A stretch of DNA of 64,000 bases from Bacteriovoracaceae bacterium UBA6153 (lineage in GTDB: Bacteria > Bdellovibrionota > Bacteriovoracia > Bacteriovoracales > Bacteriovoracaceae), in contig DIUR01000018.1 in the NCBI GenBank assembly GCA_002428265.1, positions 124,001 through 188,000 on the forward strand. The letters run 5' to 3'. The translations under genes were made by a program, and so were the position numbers. The notes below the pieces were generated by a model. That model ran no database searches, was not told the origin of the DNA, and saw nothing but the letters and a program-made list of their open reading frames with translations. Below are positions 1-6,376 of the stretch, piece by piece (the stretch's first letter is position 1; the number at the start of each line of letters is the position of its first letter).

Positions 1-610
1 AGCGCGGAGTCACAGCATAAGATAGACGTCCTTTGCCATGCCATTTTTTAATCAATGCTTTTGAGTCATCATATGAACTTTGTGCTGTATCAGTTAGTGG
101 AGCTGGAGCATTTCTGTCCATCAGTACTTTACCGGCAACCATACGAAGATTTAATTTTTGAGCTTCTTCAAAAATAGCATCTACCGAATGTGGATGAACC
201 GTACAGAAAACAGCAGAGGTCGTCGTTCCTGCTCTTAAGCTTTCATCAACGAACACTTTTGCCACTTTTTGGGCATGTGAATAATCAGCAAACTGTTGCT
301 CAGCTATAAAAGTATAGTTGTTAAGCCAGTCGATCAGCTGTTTTCCGTAAGCACCAATAATTTGAGTCTGAGGGTAATGAACGTGGGTATCGACAAAACC
401 CGGAATGATAAGAGAGTCCTTATGAACTTCTATTTCCACTCCGGGCGCTAATGAGTCTTTTAAACTGTCATAACTTCCGAAAGATTTAATAACACCATCA
501 ACAATCACAATAAGAGCATCGCTCTCATAATGAATTGATGCCTGGTCGCCAACGATAAAGGGATCTGCTTTAAAGCTTAGAGCTTGTCCGCGTAATATTT
601 TAGTTTTCAT
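1..610 (-). CDS. guaD: Guanine deaminase, N-terminal part (runs off left edge)
   Basis: Hydrolyses guanine to xanthine and ammonia in purine salvage; cytoplasmic zinc amidohydrolase. The 203 visible codons read from ATG at 610 leftwards without a stop. Residues 70-80 hold the metal-binding H-x-H of the amidohydrolase fold (PGFVDTHVHYPQT, H76 and H78), followed by the GAYGKQLIDWLNNYTF stretch that is typical of GuaD rather than of cytosine or chlorohydrolase relatives. About half of the usual 430 or so residues are present; the C-terminal metal ligands lie outside the window. No strong Shine-Dalgarno is seen. Its start is 20 bases from the end of the next gene, also on the minus strand. Confidence 0.85.
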   Translation of the reverse strand, partial: MKTKILRGQALSFKADPFIVGDQASIHYESDALIVIVDGVIKSFGSYDSLKDSLAPGVEIEVHKDSLIIPGFVDTHVHYPQTQIIGAYGKQLIDWLNNYTFIAEQQFADYSHAQKVAKVFVDESLRAGTTTSAVFCTVHPHSVDAIFEEAQKLNLRMVAGKVLMDRNAPAPLTDTAQSSYDDSKALIKKWHGKGRLSYAVTPR

Positions 611-630
611 GGCGAGTGTTATACCAGAAA

Positions 631-1020
631 TTATCTCTTGATAGTATTTAAATCTGCATCAATGACACTTGATACTGTTGATTCATCAAGAGACTCGCAG
701 TTTACGATCTTAGCAAGGTTTACTGCTCTGTCTGGAGATACTTTTAAGAAAGCGTAAGCTAAATCAATACTCTTTCCGTTTACGTTAACAGTTGAATAAC
801 TTCCAAGGTTCTCGATTTTTACTGTGTTTACAACAGTTGTTGTCGATGTTTTCTTAGCTCCAGGAAAATCCAAACATGGCTCACAGTACTTAATAATCGT
901 TGCATTCTTCTGAAGTAAAAGAGCTGCACGGTCTGCTTCTGCGCGAGTAATTCCCTGACACTGATCGGCCATTGCGTTCATTGAAAGAAGTACTGTTGCT
1001 GCTAATAAAAGTGATTTCAT
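631..1020 (-). CDS. Small secreted protein with CxxC motif, unknown function
   Basis: A 129-residue protein. The start at 1020 is chosen over an upstream in-frame ATG at 1065 because it follows a GGAG ribosome site and begins a clean signal peptide (MKSLLLAATVLLSMNAMA, cleavage near residue 18). The mature part has Cys 21, a CEPC pair at residues 46-49 and one further Cys near the C-terminus, so disulphides in the periplasm are likely. I do not recognise the family. It sits between guaD and the flavin reductase gene, all on the minus strand. Confidence 0.75.
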   Translation of the reverse strand: MKSLLLAATVLLSMNAMADQCQGITRAEADRAALLLQKNATIIKYCEPCLDFPGAKKTSTTTVVNTVKIENLGSYSTVNVNGKSIDLAYAFLKVSPDRAVNLAKIVNCESLDESTVSSVIDADLNTIKR

Positions 1021-1084
1021 ATAGGTCTCCAAGGGTGATGTATTTATTGGAGACCTTTCTAACATAGTTCCAGGCCAGTAGATT

Positions 1085-1633
1085 TTAATTGAAATTTTTA
1101 CAGTGTTCTATGAACTCGCTCACTAATTTAGCGAGATTTTCCTGTCTTTTAGGGTCTACAAGTTTATTATTTTCGCCGAATGCCTGATCGGCCTTAGGCA
1201 ATCCATAAACTCTCGGATAAACAAAATTTCCCATAGCTTCAAAAGGAATCTTTGAATGAAGAAGTCCTCTCATCGCTCCGAGCTCTCCTGGACTAGCTCC
1301 TAAAAGCAGAACCTGTTTTTTAGCAAGGTTCATAGGTTTTGTTCTTGAAAGCCAATCGAGAGTATTTTTCAATGGACTTGAAATTGAACCATTATATTCG
1401 GGAGACGAAATAATGACGGCATCAGCTTCGTTAACAAATTGTGAAAGCATTTGTACATTTAATGGGATTCCTTTCGCCTCTATATCTGCGTCGTAAACAG
1501 GAAACTCTAATGGTTGAAGATCAACAACTGTTGTTTCAATGTTAGAGTCTTGCAAAATTTGATTCGCCACCGATACTAATTTTTTATTCAAAGAATCTTT
1601 TCTCAAGCTGCCAGCAAATAATAATACTTTCAT
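1085..1633 (-). CDS. NADPH-dependent FMN reductase family protein
   Basis: A 182-residue flavodoxin-like reductase, probably using NAD(P)H to reduce FMN or quinone-like substrates in the cytoplasm. The N-terminal phosphate-binding loop AGSLRKDSLNKK (residues 7-18) and the flavin-contact segment SSPEYNGSISSPLKN (about 76-90) are diagnostic of the NADPH-dependent FMN reductase/azoreductase family. Full length for the family. Start is preceded by GAAGAAGGGTG. The natural substrate cannot be read from sequence. Confidence 0.85.
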   Translation of the reverse strand: MKVLLFAGSLRKDSLNKKLVSVANQILQDSNIETTVVDLQPLEFPVYDADIEAKGIPLNVQMLSQFVNEADAVIISSPEYNGSISSPLKNTLDWLSRTKPMNLAKKQVLLLGASPGELGAMRGLLHSKIPFEAMGNFVYPRVYGLPKADQAFGENNKLVDPKRQENLAKLVSEFIEHCKNFN

Positions 1634-1697
1634 TTTTCACCCTTCTTCTTTATCAGGTATTTTTCAACACCAATTTCGCCACTAATGTCACACCAAT

Positions 1698-1705
1698 TTG
1701 CCTCA
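1698..1705 (+). promoter_or_regulatory. Candidate activator site TTGCCTCA
   Basis: TTGCCTCA lies 40 bases upstream of the sigma-54 type promoter at 1744. A related ACACCAATTT(CG/GC)C segment occurs 22 bases further upstream, giving a helical-phase repeat. The same octamer recurs upstream of the promoters at 2505, 11959 and 14893. Role as an enhancer-binding site is inference. Confidence 0.35.
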
Positions 1706-1743
1706 ACATTATAACTTTAGCAAAAAAAAACCGCATCAATCTT

Positions 1744-1759
1744 TGGCATCGAACATGCT
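1744..1759 (+). promoter_or_regulatory. Sigma-54 (-24/-12) promoter
   Basis: TGGCATCGAACATGCT: GG at 1745, exactly ten bases, then GC at 1757. Lies 37 bases before the ATG of the small protein at 1796, leaving room for a short leader with the GGAGG site. Confidence 0.75.
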
Positions 1760-1795
1760 TTAATGATTTTAAGTAAAACAACCATGGAGGATTCA

Positions 1796-1987
1796 ATGGT
1801 ACAAAACAAAAAAAACTTTTCATCTTCAACAAAAATGGACGAAGGTAAAAGTCTAGACAAAAAAAGTCAAACTCGTGCAACTGACAGAGCTACTGATTCA
1901 TCACGCTCAGGATCGATGAGAGACCACGCTGGTCAATCACGTGATAAAGCTGATGTGTCTAAAAAAGACATCGGTTCGCGCAAGTAA
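1796..1987 (+). CDS. Small hydrophilic, probably disordered protein
   Basis: A 63-residue protein made almost entirely of Lys, Arg, Asp, Ser, Thr and Gln with no hydrophobic core and no Cys, so intrinsically disordered by inspection. The start at 1796 is set by GGAGG six bases upstream; an in-frame ATG at 1763 has no ribosome site. It is the first of several tiny charged proteins in this window that sit alone behind a sigma-54 promoter and end in a strong hairpin. Hydrophilin-like stress protection is possible but not shown. Confidence 0.75.
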   Translation: MVQNKKNFSSSTKMDEGKSLDKKSQTRATDRATDSSRSGSMRDHAGQSRDKADVSKKDIGSRK

Positions 1988-2003
1988 TTTGAATTAATTT
2001 TCA

Positions 2004-2034
2004 AATAAGGGGGCAATTAACTTGCCCCCTTATT
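2004..2034 (+). terminator. 13-bp hairpin after small protein gene
   Basis: AATAAGGGGGCAA pairs perfectly with TTGCCCCCTTATT around a five-base loop. It begins 16 bases after the stop codon. The 3' tail is ATTTAAAAA rather than a pure T run, so activity as an intrinsic terminator is likely but not certain; the arms also contain the TTGCCCC element seen upstream of other promoters. Confidence 0.65.
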
Positions 2035-2332
2035 ATTTAAAAATGATTAATACGCTTTTTAAAAAAATATATTAAAAAGAACTTTATTTGATATCGTATT
2101 TTTATCGGTATCGGTGTTAATGCAGTGTTGGGGGCAATCGCGGGCCAAGCTGAAAATTTGCTTAGGCAACATTTACTTCTAACCTTAGCTTTTACTTACC
2201 TCACTGCGTTCTCCACTCTTTAACATTTAAAACACCGCGCTCTTTAAACCAGAGATGCGATCATTATATAAATCAGGACGTGGGCCTTAATAAACTCCCA
2301 TCAAATTTAATCGCACACGCTCTTGATAAAAG

Positions 2333-2366
2333 CAGTAATCGTTTTTTAACGGTTACTGTTTTTTTT
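2333..2366 (+). terminator. Strong Rho-independent terminator
   Basis: CAGTAA(t)CGTT pairs with AACG(g)TTACTG around TTTT and is followed by eight T residues. It lies in an interval without an obvious gene, so it may end a small RNA starting somewhere after 2040. Confidence 0.75.
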
Positions 2367-2413
2367 ATTTTAGCTTCATAAAACTATCCGACTTCATTGC
2401 TAAAGTATTAATT

Positions 2414-2434
2414 TTGCCTCACAATTTTGCCCCA
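2414..2434 (+). promoter_or_regulatory. Paired candidate activator sites
   Basis: TTGCCTCA at 2414 and TTGCCCCA at 2427, 13 bases apart, 71-92 bases upstream of the sigma-54 promoter at 2505. Confidence 0.3.
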
Positions 2435-2504
2435 TTTTCCCTCGAAGATTCCGAATAATTCCAGACCATTTAGACAATTTCACATATTTAGAGCGCCAAT
2501 AGTT

Positions 2505-2520
2505 TGGCACAGAAGATGCT
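2505..2520 (+). promoter_or_regulatory. Sigma-54 (-24/-12) promoter
   Basis: TGGCACAGAAGATGCT, GG and GC separated by ten bases. Lies 31 bases before the start codon at 2552. Confidence 0.75.
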
Positions 2521-2551
2521 TCTTATAATTATGAAAACGAGGAGCAAGAAG

Positions 2552-2734
2552 ATGGCACAGGTTAAAAACATTTCGGACAAAGCAAAGTTAGCTGAATTTG
2601 AAATCGAAGAATTATTCGAAGACAAAACACCAGTTCATACTAAGCCAAGTGAACCGAGCCGCTCCTCGCAAGCTAAACCGGACGCTAGCTCGAAAACAAA
2701 AGAGCAAATCGCCGGAGGCGAAAAGAAAAGATAG
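2552..2734 (+). CDS. Small hydrophilic acidic/basic protein
   Basis: A 60-residue protein starting MAQVKNISDKAKLAEF. The start follows a GAGGAGCAAGAAG purine run; an in-frame ATG at 2504 would fall inside the promoter and is rejected. The N-terminal half could form one amphipathic acidic helix (EFEIEELFED, about residues 16-25), while the C-terminal half is Pro/Ser/Lys rich and probably unstructured. I do not recognise the family. It shares promoter type and composition with the proteins at 1796, 6176, 12008 and 34879. Confidence 0.7.
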   Translation: MAQVKNISDKAKLAEFEIEELFEDKTPVHTKPSEPSRSSQAKPDASSKTKEQIAGGEKKR

Positions 2735-2778
2735 CCGTTACCAGGTACTGCTCCAAAGGCAGTAAAAATATGGAAGGC

Positions 2779-2800
2779 CACTTAATGGATTAAGTGCTTT
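2779..2800 (+). terminator. Weak hairpin after small protein gene
   Basis: CACTTAA pairs with TTAAGTG around TGGA and is followed by CTTTT. Modest stability; may attenuate rather than fully end transcription towards 2848 and 3001. Confidence 0.4.
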
Positions 2801-2847
2801 TGAATAAGATCGCAACTAATCCCACTAAGTCGCACAACAATTTTAAA

Positions 2848-2955
2848 ATGGTCAGTGAAGAAGCGAAACACAGTCATACGCCAACCACACTGAACGATTT
2901 TCCAAGGTCACCGCCAAATAAGACTGCAAAATATAGTGCTAGATCCAGAAACTAA
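2848..2955 (+). CDS. Possible 35-residue hydrophilic peptide
   Basis: ATG at 2848 opens a 35-codon frame rich in Ser, Pro, Thr, Asn, Lys and His, similar in flavour to the other tiny proteins nearby. There is no clear ribosome site in front of the ATG, and the frame continues upstream to about 2794 without a better start. It lies between two genes on the same strand. Composition alone supports it, so it is a tentative call. Confidence 0.3.
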   Translation: MVSEEAKHSHTPTTLNDFPRSPPNKTAKYSARSRN

Positions 2956-3000
2956 AAAAGAACTAATGTATCAACGACATTCAAAATTAAGGAGGATTAT

Positions 3001-3387
3001 ATGTCGCCGGAACTTAAAAAGTATTATTCAAACAAACAAAGAAGGATGGCCTTCTACATAGTTGAAAATGATCTCAACAATAAAGAGAACCCACCTGCGA
3101 TCGCAGCCATTATTGGATTAGATAAAGAATTAGAAGCAGCCTTCTATGCAGCGAGAAGACCTCCAATGGAATCTCCCGCAATGGAAGCAGGCATTAGAGT
3201 CAACAGAGAAATTAACTCTAATCAAAAGAAAGACAGTAAAAAAGAAGACAAAAATACTGTAAAAAAGAAGATTGAGAAAAAAAATGGCATGCATTGCCCT
3301 AGTCTTCCTACACAGTGGATAAATAACTTTGACATCATTATTCCTAGAGCACAGTTCGGACACTTTTCTCCAACAAAAGGAAAATAG
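3001..3387 (+). CDS. Conserved-looking 128-residue protein of unknown function
   Basis: Starts at an ATG directly after an excellent GGAGGATTAT ribosome site. Residues 1-60 are compact and partly hydrophobic (MAFYIVENDLNN, AIAAIIGLDKELEAAFYAARR), residues 70-95 are a Lys-rich linker, and residues 96-128 return to a mixed sequence with one Cys. No family recognised and no signal peptide or membrane segment. It could be read from the sigma-54 promoter at 2505 if the hairpin at 2779 leaks. Confidence 0.7.
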   Translation: MSPELKKYYSNKQRRMAFYIVENDLNNKENPPAIAAIIGLDKELEAAFYAARRPPMESPAMEAGIRVNREINSNQKKDSKKEDKNTVKKKIEKKNGMHCPSLPTQWINNFDIIIPRAQFGHFSPTKGK

Positions 3388-3423
3388 TATAATGTTTGAA
3401 AATTTTAGAGGAATTAAATTATA

Positions 3424-3471
3424 AGCGTTGAAGACATCTATGAAAAATTAGAAAGTATTCGACGCTTTTTT
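3424..3471 (+). terminator. Rho-independent terminator
   Basis: AGCGTTGAA pairs with TTCGACGCT (one G-T pair) across a long loop and is followed by a run of T. Lies about 35 bases after the stop at 3387 and before aspA. Confidence 0.55.
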
Positions 3472-3525
3472 ATGTCAAAAAAATCAAATCAAAAATCAAA
3501 CTAACATTTAATCAGGAAAAAAATT

Positions 3526-4908
3526 ATGCGCATTGAAAAAGATGGTATCGGTGAACTTGCTATCCCCGACGATGTTTTCTATGGGATTCAATCTTTTCGT
3601 GCCTCAAAAAACTTTCCTATCAGTGGAACTCAAGTCCACAGTGAAATGTTAAAAACATTTTTGCTTTTAAAAAAAGCGGCTGCCGTTGCTAATACAAGCG
3701 CAGGTGTGCTTGCTTATGAAAAATCCCAGGCCATTTCAAATGCTGTCGATTTACTGTTATCAACTGACTATCAAAAACATTTTATCGTCGATGCTTATCA
3801 GGCAGGTGCAGGCACATCACAAAATATGAATGCTAATGAAGTTATCGCCAATCAGGCCAATCTGTTGATGGGAGGAAAACTCGGAGTCTATGACTTCATT
3901 CATCCAAACGATCACGTCAACATGTCTCAGAGTACAAATGATGCTTATCCAACAGCAATGAGGCTCGCCACACTTTCCTTATCAAAAGGCCTCGTAGTAG
4001 AACTTCAAAAACTCTCACATGCGTTTGCCGATAAAGCTTCTGAGTTCGATCTCATCATAAAGGCCGGAAGAACTCACCTACAAGATGCAACTCCCATAAG
4101 ACTCGGGCAGGAGTTTCACGCATACAAAACAACAATTGATCACTTAATTGAAGTCTTCATCCACGCACAGGATTACCTAAGAGAATTAGGTATTGGTGGA
4201 TCTGCTGTTGGAACAGGTATTAATGTTCCTAAAGGTTTCAGAGAATCAATTATCAGTGAACTTAGAATGTCATTTGAAGATGATGACCTCACACTGGCGG
4301 ATGATATGTGCTCTGCTATGCAGTCACAACTTCCGATGATGATTTATTCAAATGCCTTACGAGCTTCGGCCCTTGAGCTCACAAGAATATGTAATGATCT
4401 AAGACTGCTCTCATCCGGCCCTGCTAATGGGTTAGGAGAAATTAATCTTCCAGAGACACAGCCTGGATCAAGTATTATGCCTGGAAAAATTAATCCTTCT
4501 ATTTTAGAGATGGCCAACCAGGTTTGTTTTAAAGTTTTAGGAAATGATCAGGCAATGGCCTACTCCCTTCAAGCAGGACAACTTGAACTCAATGTCATGA
4601 TGCCAGTCATGGCACAGCTTGCACTTGAGTCTACTCATATTTTTACCAACACACTTAAAACTCTTCGCGAGCTCTGCATTTCTGGAATAACAGCAAATGC
4701 TGAGCAATGTGAAAAATACGCTGCCCAAACCGGACAGATCGTCACGGCCCTAAACCCAGTCATTGGATATGCCAAAGCAGCAGAGCTTATAAAGGAGTCG
4801 CTAAGGACTAAAAAAAGCGTGATAGAGCTGGTACGAGCTCAAAAACTACTTACTGAAGAAGAGATCAAAGACCTTCTTGATCCTATGAAGCTTACCAATC
4901 ACCATTAA
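3526..4908 (+). CDS. aspA: Aspartate ammonia-lyase
   Basis: Converts L-aspartate to fumarate and ammonia in the cytoplasm, feeding amino acids into the TCA cycle. At 460 residues it is the usual length. The opening MRIEKDGIGELAIPDDVFYGIQ is typical of AspA, and the superfamily signature GSSIMPGKINP lies near residues 315-325; the catalytic-region AGRTHLQDATP is near 183-193. The class II fumarase alternative is less likely because of the N-terminal sequence and the signature's context. It has its own AGGAAAAAAATT ribosome site and appears monocistronic. Confidence 0.93.
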   Translation: MRIEKDGIGELAIPDDVFYGIQSFRASKNFPISGTQVHSEMLKTFLLLKKAAAVANTSAGVLAYEKSQAISNAVDLLLSTDYQKHFIVDAYQAGAGTSQNMNANEVIANQANLLMGGKLGVYDFIHPNDHVNMSQSTNDAYPTAMRLATLSLSKGLVVELQKLSHAFADKASEFDLIIKAGRTHLQDATPIRLGQEFHAYKTTIDHLIEVFIHAQDYLRELGIGGSAVGTGINVPKGFRESIISELRMSFEDDDLTLADDMCSAMQSQLPMMIYSNALRASALELTRICNDLRLLSSGPANGLGEINLPETQPGSSIMPGKINPSILEMANQVCFKVLGNDQAMAYSLQAGQLELNVMMPVMAQLALESTHIFTNTLKTLRELCISGITANAEQCEKYAAQTGQIVTALNPVIGYAKAAELIKESLRTKKSVIELVRAQKLLTEEEIKDLLDPMKLTNHH

Positions 4909-4926
4909 TGGCAAAATTCATCACTG

Positions 4927-4955
4927 CGGGGCATGATTCTTAGAATTATGCCCCG
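4927..4955 (+). terminator. Hairpin downstream of aspA
   Basis: CGGGGCAT and ATGCCCCG with inner ATTCT/AGAAT make a near-perfect stem 18 bases after the aspA stop. The tail is AGCAAAAAAG, without a T run, so it may stabilise the 3' end or act with Rho rather than as a classic intrinsic terminator. Confidence 0.45.
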
Positions 4956-5004
4956 AGCAAAAAAGTCAGAATCGTCATTTCAAAATGTTCTGCTCCACTA
5001 TTTT

Positions 5005-5020
5005 GGGCATGCGCAATGCA
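5005..5020 (+). promoter_or_regulatory. Sigma-54 (-24/-12) promoter for a small RNA
   Basis: GGGCATGCGCAATGCA; GG at 5006, ten bases, GC at 5018. No coding gene lies between it and the terminator at 5128. Confidence 0.6.
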
Positions 5021-5030
5021 ACAGAATCCA

Positions 5031-5151
5031 ACAAGAGATTTCAGAAAATCATCCTTTCTGAAACTTTCATGAACTTCTCGATAGAAAGGGCCTGTTAGAG
5101 CAGGCCTTTGATCCCATCCACGATTGGGCCACCTGAAAGGGTGGCTTTTTC
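5031..5151 (+). ncRNA. Candidate small RNA, about 120 nt
   Basis: The interval is framed by a sigma-54 promoter ending 11 bases upstream and an intrinsic terminator at 5128-5150. Between them are a perfect 9-bp stem (TTTCAGAAA with TTTCTGAAA, 5039-5063) and a GGCCTG...CAGGCC hairpin near 5090-5107. No open frame with a ribosome site is present, and reading frames that cross the interval on the minus strand lack start signals. Start and end are predicted from the promoter and terminator only. Confidence 0.55.
5128..5150 (+). terminator. Rho-independent terminator of the small RNA
   Basis: GCCACC pairs with GGTGGC around TGAAAG and is followed by TTTTT. Confidence 0.75.
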
Positions 5152-5179
5152 TGTCAGAGATGGCTCCATTTCTTACATT

Positions 5180-5195
5180 TGGCACTGCCCTTGCT
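5180..5195 (+). promoter_or_regulatory. Sigma-54 (-24/-12) promoter
   Basis: TGGCACTGCCCTTGCT is one of the closest matches to the textbook consensus in the window; ten-base spacing. Lies 45 bases before the ATG at 5241. Confidence 0.85.
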
Positions 5196-5240
5196 TTAAT
5201 AGAAGTAAGACGAAAGTCACACTTGTTTAAGGAGTATTTT

Positions 5241-5420
5241 ATGAGCGAGAACAACCAAGGAGAAAAAGGATTATTTGAAATACTCGAAGAGAAAAACCCA
5301 TGTGTTGATTCACAAGGGAACTCAAAATCTTACAACCATGAATACCAACAAGTGGCAGATGATGATCGTATTAATGACTTTTTAATCCAAGACATGTTCC
5401 TAGATCACTTTTTTCCATAG
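5241..5420 (+). CDS. Small acidic protein of unknown function
   Basis: A 59-residue protein starting MSENNQGEKGLFEILEEK. The start at 5241 has AAGGAG seven bases upstream and lies just after a consensus sigma-54 promoter; longer in-frame starts near 5124 fall inside the preceding terminator and are rejected. The protein is acidic with a short hydrophobic tail (DMFLDHFFP). One Cys. No family recognised. A terminator follows at 5452. Confidence 0.75.
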   Translation: MSENNQGEKGLFEILEEKNPCVDSQGNSKSYNHEYQQVADDDRINDFLIQDMFLDHFFP

Positions 5421-5451
5421 GCTAAAAAAATTCATCCACACCCACCATACG

Positions 5452-5478
5452 AAAACCACTGCCAACGCGGTGGTTTTT
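5452..5478 (+). terminator. Rho-independent terminator
   Basis: AAAACCAC pairs with GTGGTTTT and continues into TTCC; 31 bases after the stop of the 59-residue gene. Confidence 0.8.
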
Positions 5479-5486
5479 CCTTTATA

Positions 5487-5514
5487 GGGGCAATTTTCTG
5501 AGGAAGATTGCCCC
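5487..5514 (+). promoter_or_regulatory. Inverted GGGGCAAT/ATTGCCCC element
   Basis: Perfect 8-base arms separated by 12 bases, 52 bases upstream of the sigma-54 promoter at 5565. Each arm contains TTGCCCC on one strand, matching the candidate activator motif elsewhere; arm-to-arm spacing is 20 bases. It could instead be an RNA hairpin, but a terminator already lies just upstream. Confidence 0.35.
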
Positions 5515-5564
5515 TACAAGAAACTCACGAAACGTATTTTCAAATATTTTACTGCTCTAAAATT

Positions 5565-5580
5565 TGGCATCGAGGATGCA
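5565..5580 (+). promoter_or_regulatory. Sigma-54 (-24/-12) promoter for a small RNA
   Basis: TGGCATCGAGGATGCA, ten-base GG/GC spacing, nearly identical to the promoter at 1744. No protein gene follows before the terminator at 5823. Confidence 0.75.
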
Positions 5581-5590
5581 TATTACATAA

Positions 5591-5849
5591 GCAAGAAGCT
5601 ATGAAATTTCGAAAGGAAAATCATAGTGACTTAGGGAACGCAAGGCAGAAGTGAAGTTTAAATGTAATAACTTTTGCGCAAGTCTGATGACAGAAAAAGA
5701 ATTGCAGACACGAGAAGAGATCCGCAAGGGTCGTAATCAAAGGTAAGCAAAAACACGGCAACGGTAAAACGTTGATCCGCTCTTTGACTTGAATCATTCC
5801 TTGATTCCACAATACATCTAAGAAGCCGTCCTACGGGGCGGCTTTTTTT
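5591..5849 (+). ncRNA. Candidate small RNA, about 260 nt
   Basis: Framed by a sigma-54 promoter and a Rho-independent terminator. No frame of useful length with a ribosome site lies inside; the only start near the predicted 5' end (5601) opens a 17-codon frame ending at 5654 with a weak AAGAAG in front, which might be a leader peptide or chance. The end sequence AAGAAGCCG plus hairpin resembles the ends at 6104 and 35855. Ends are predicted, not measured. Confidence 0.55.
5823..5849 (+). terminator. Rho-independent terminator
   Basis: AAGCCGTCC pairs with GGGCGGCTT (one G-T pair) around a short loop, followed by seven T. Confidence 0.85.
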
Positions 5850-5891
5850 AAAAGAACAATATCGTTTAGCTAAAGTAGAGGAAAAAATTAA

Positions 5892-6020
5892 ATGTTAAAG
5901 TCTAACCTATTATGCGCATTTATTGCACTGATAGCGGCAATAACTATTTCGTCTGCTTTTGCTAAAGGATATTTAAACTCTCAGGGGCTAACAACCTATG
6001 GGACAACAATTCAAGACTAA
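5892..6020 (+). CDS. Tiny exported peptide precursor
   Basis: A 42-residue frame with GAGGA ten bases in front of the ATG. Residues 1-24 form a textbook signal peptide (charged N-terminus, hydrophobic core, SSAFA cleavage box), leaving an 18-residue mature peptide KGYLNSQGLTTYGTTIQD. No family recognised. Transcription may come from readthrough of the preceding small RNA; the next terminator is at 6104. The strong signal peptide plus ribosome site argue that it is translated. Confidence 0.55.
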   Translation: MLKSNLLCAFIALIAAITISSAFAKGYLNSQGLTTYGTTIQD

Positions 6021-6103
6021 ATTCTGGGGACGAAAGACTTGGAGAAACATATCAATAGACCATTTGTAATGACTAACGTCTGATCCCTAAATTATTGATA
6101 TAG

Positions 6104-6128
6104 AAGCCGCCTTCCAAGGCGGCTTTTT
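6104..6128 (+). terminator. Rho-independent terminator
   Basis: AAGCCGCCTT pairs with AAGGCGGCTT around CC and is followed by TTT. Ends the short exported-peptide transcript. Confidence 0.8.
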
Positions 6129-6175
6129 AAAAATTCACAAACATTCAAGTACAACACTTAATTCATGGAGGATTT

Positions 6176-6361
6176 ATGAGTCAGGCAACAAAGTCACATG
6201 ATACAGGCCCTACCCCAAAAGACATTAAAGAGTTCAAAGATGATGACCTTTCACAAAAAGGCCGTACAAAACACATAGTCGAAACAGACTGGCCGACCAA
6301 AGAATCTATTCCTGTCAAAAAAAGAAAAATTAAAAAAACCCAAGACTCTCGTCTGCCATAA
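6176..6361 (+). CDS. Small hydrophilic protein of unknown function
   Basis: A 61-residue charged protein (MSQATKSHDTGPTPKDIKEF, then a basic KKRKIKK stretch) starting after GGAGGATTT. No hydrophobic core and no Cys; probably disordered. It lies 15 bases upstream of the SDR-like gene and is likely its operon partner. No sigma-54 signature is seen in front of it, unlike most of its small relatives here. Confidence 0.7.
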   Translation: MSQATKSHDTGPTPKDIKEFKDDDLSQKGRTKHIVETDWPTKESIPVKKRKIKKTQDSRLP

Positions 6362-6376
6362 ATGGAGGATTAATTC

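Larger units (their letters stand above)
2035..2551. other. Long gene-poor interval
   Basis: About 520 bases with no convincing gene. It holds a strong intrinsic terminator at 2333-2366 that no recognised gene feeds, a stop-bounded stretch around 2104-2222 whose translation reads like a hydrophobic helix but has no start codon or ribosome site, the paired TTGCCTCA/TTGCCCCA elements at 2414-2434 and the sigma-54 promoter at 2505. A short untranslated RNA ending at 2366 is possible; no promoter for it is clear. Confidence 0.4.

Noticed and set aside
1720..1733. GG-N9-GC on the minus strand upstream of the flavin reductase
   Set aside because: Spacing is nine, not ten, and the spacer is a T run.
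2104..2145. GG-rich stretch with GG-N10-GC at 2132
   Set aside because: Sequence is GGGGGCAATCGCGGGC with no TTGC; likely chance in a G-rich run.
3413..3505. Small frame beginning at a rare ATT codon after AGAGGA
   Set aside because: Only a rare start codon is available and the sequence is largely explained by a terminator hairpin.
4946..5254. 102-codon minus-strand frame over the small RNA region
   Set aside because: No ribosome site; it crosses a terminator, a sigma-54 promoter and the start of a plus-strand gene, and its translation has no recognisable pattern.
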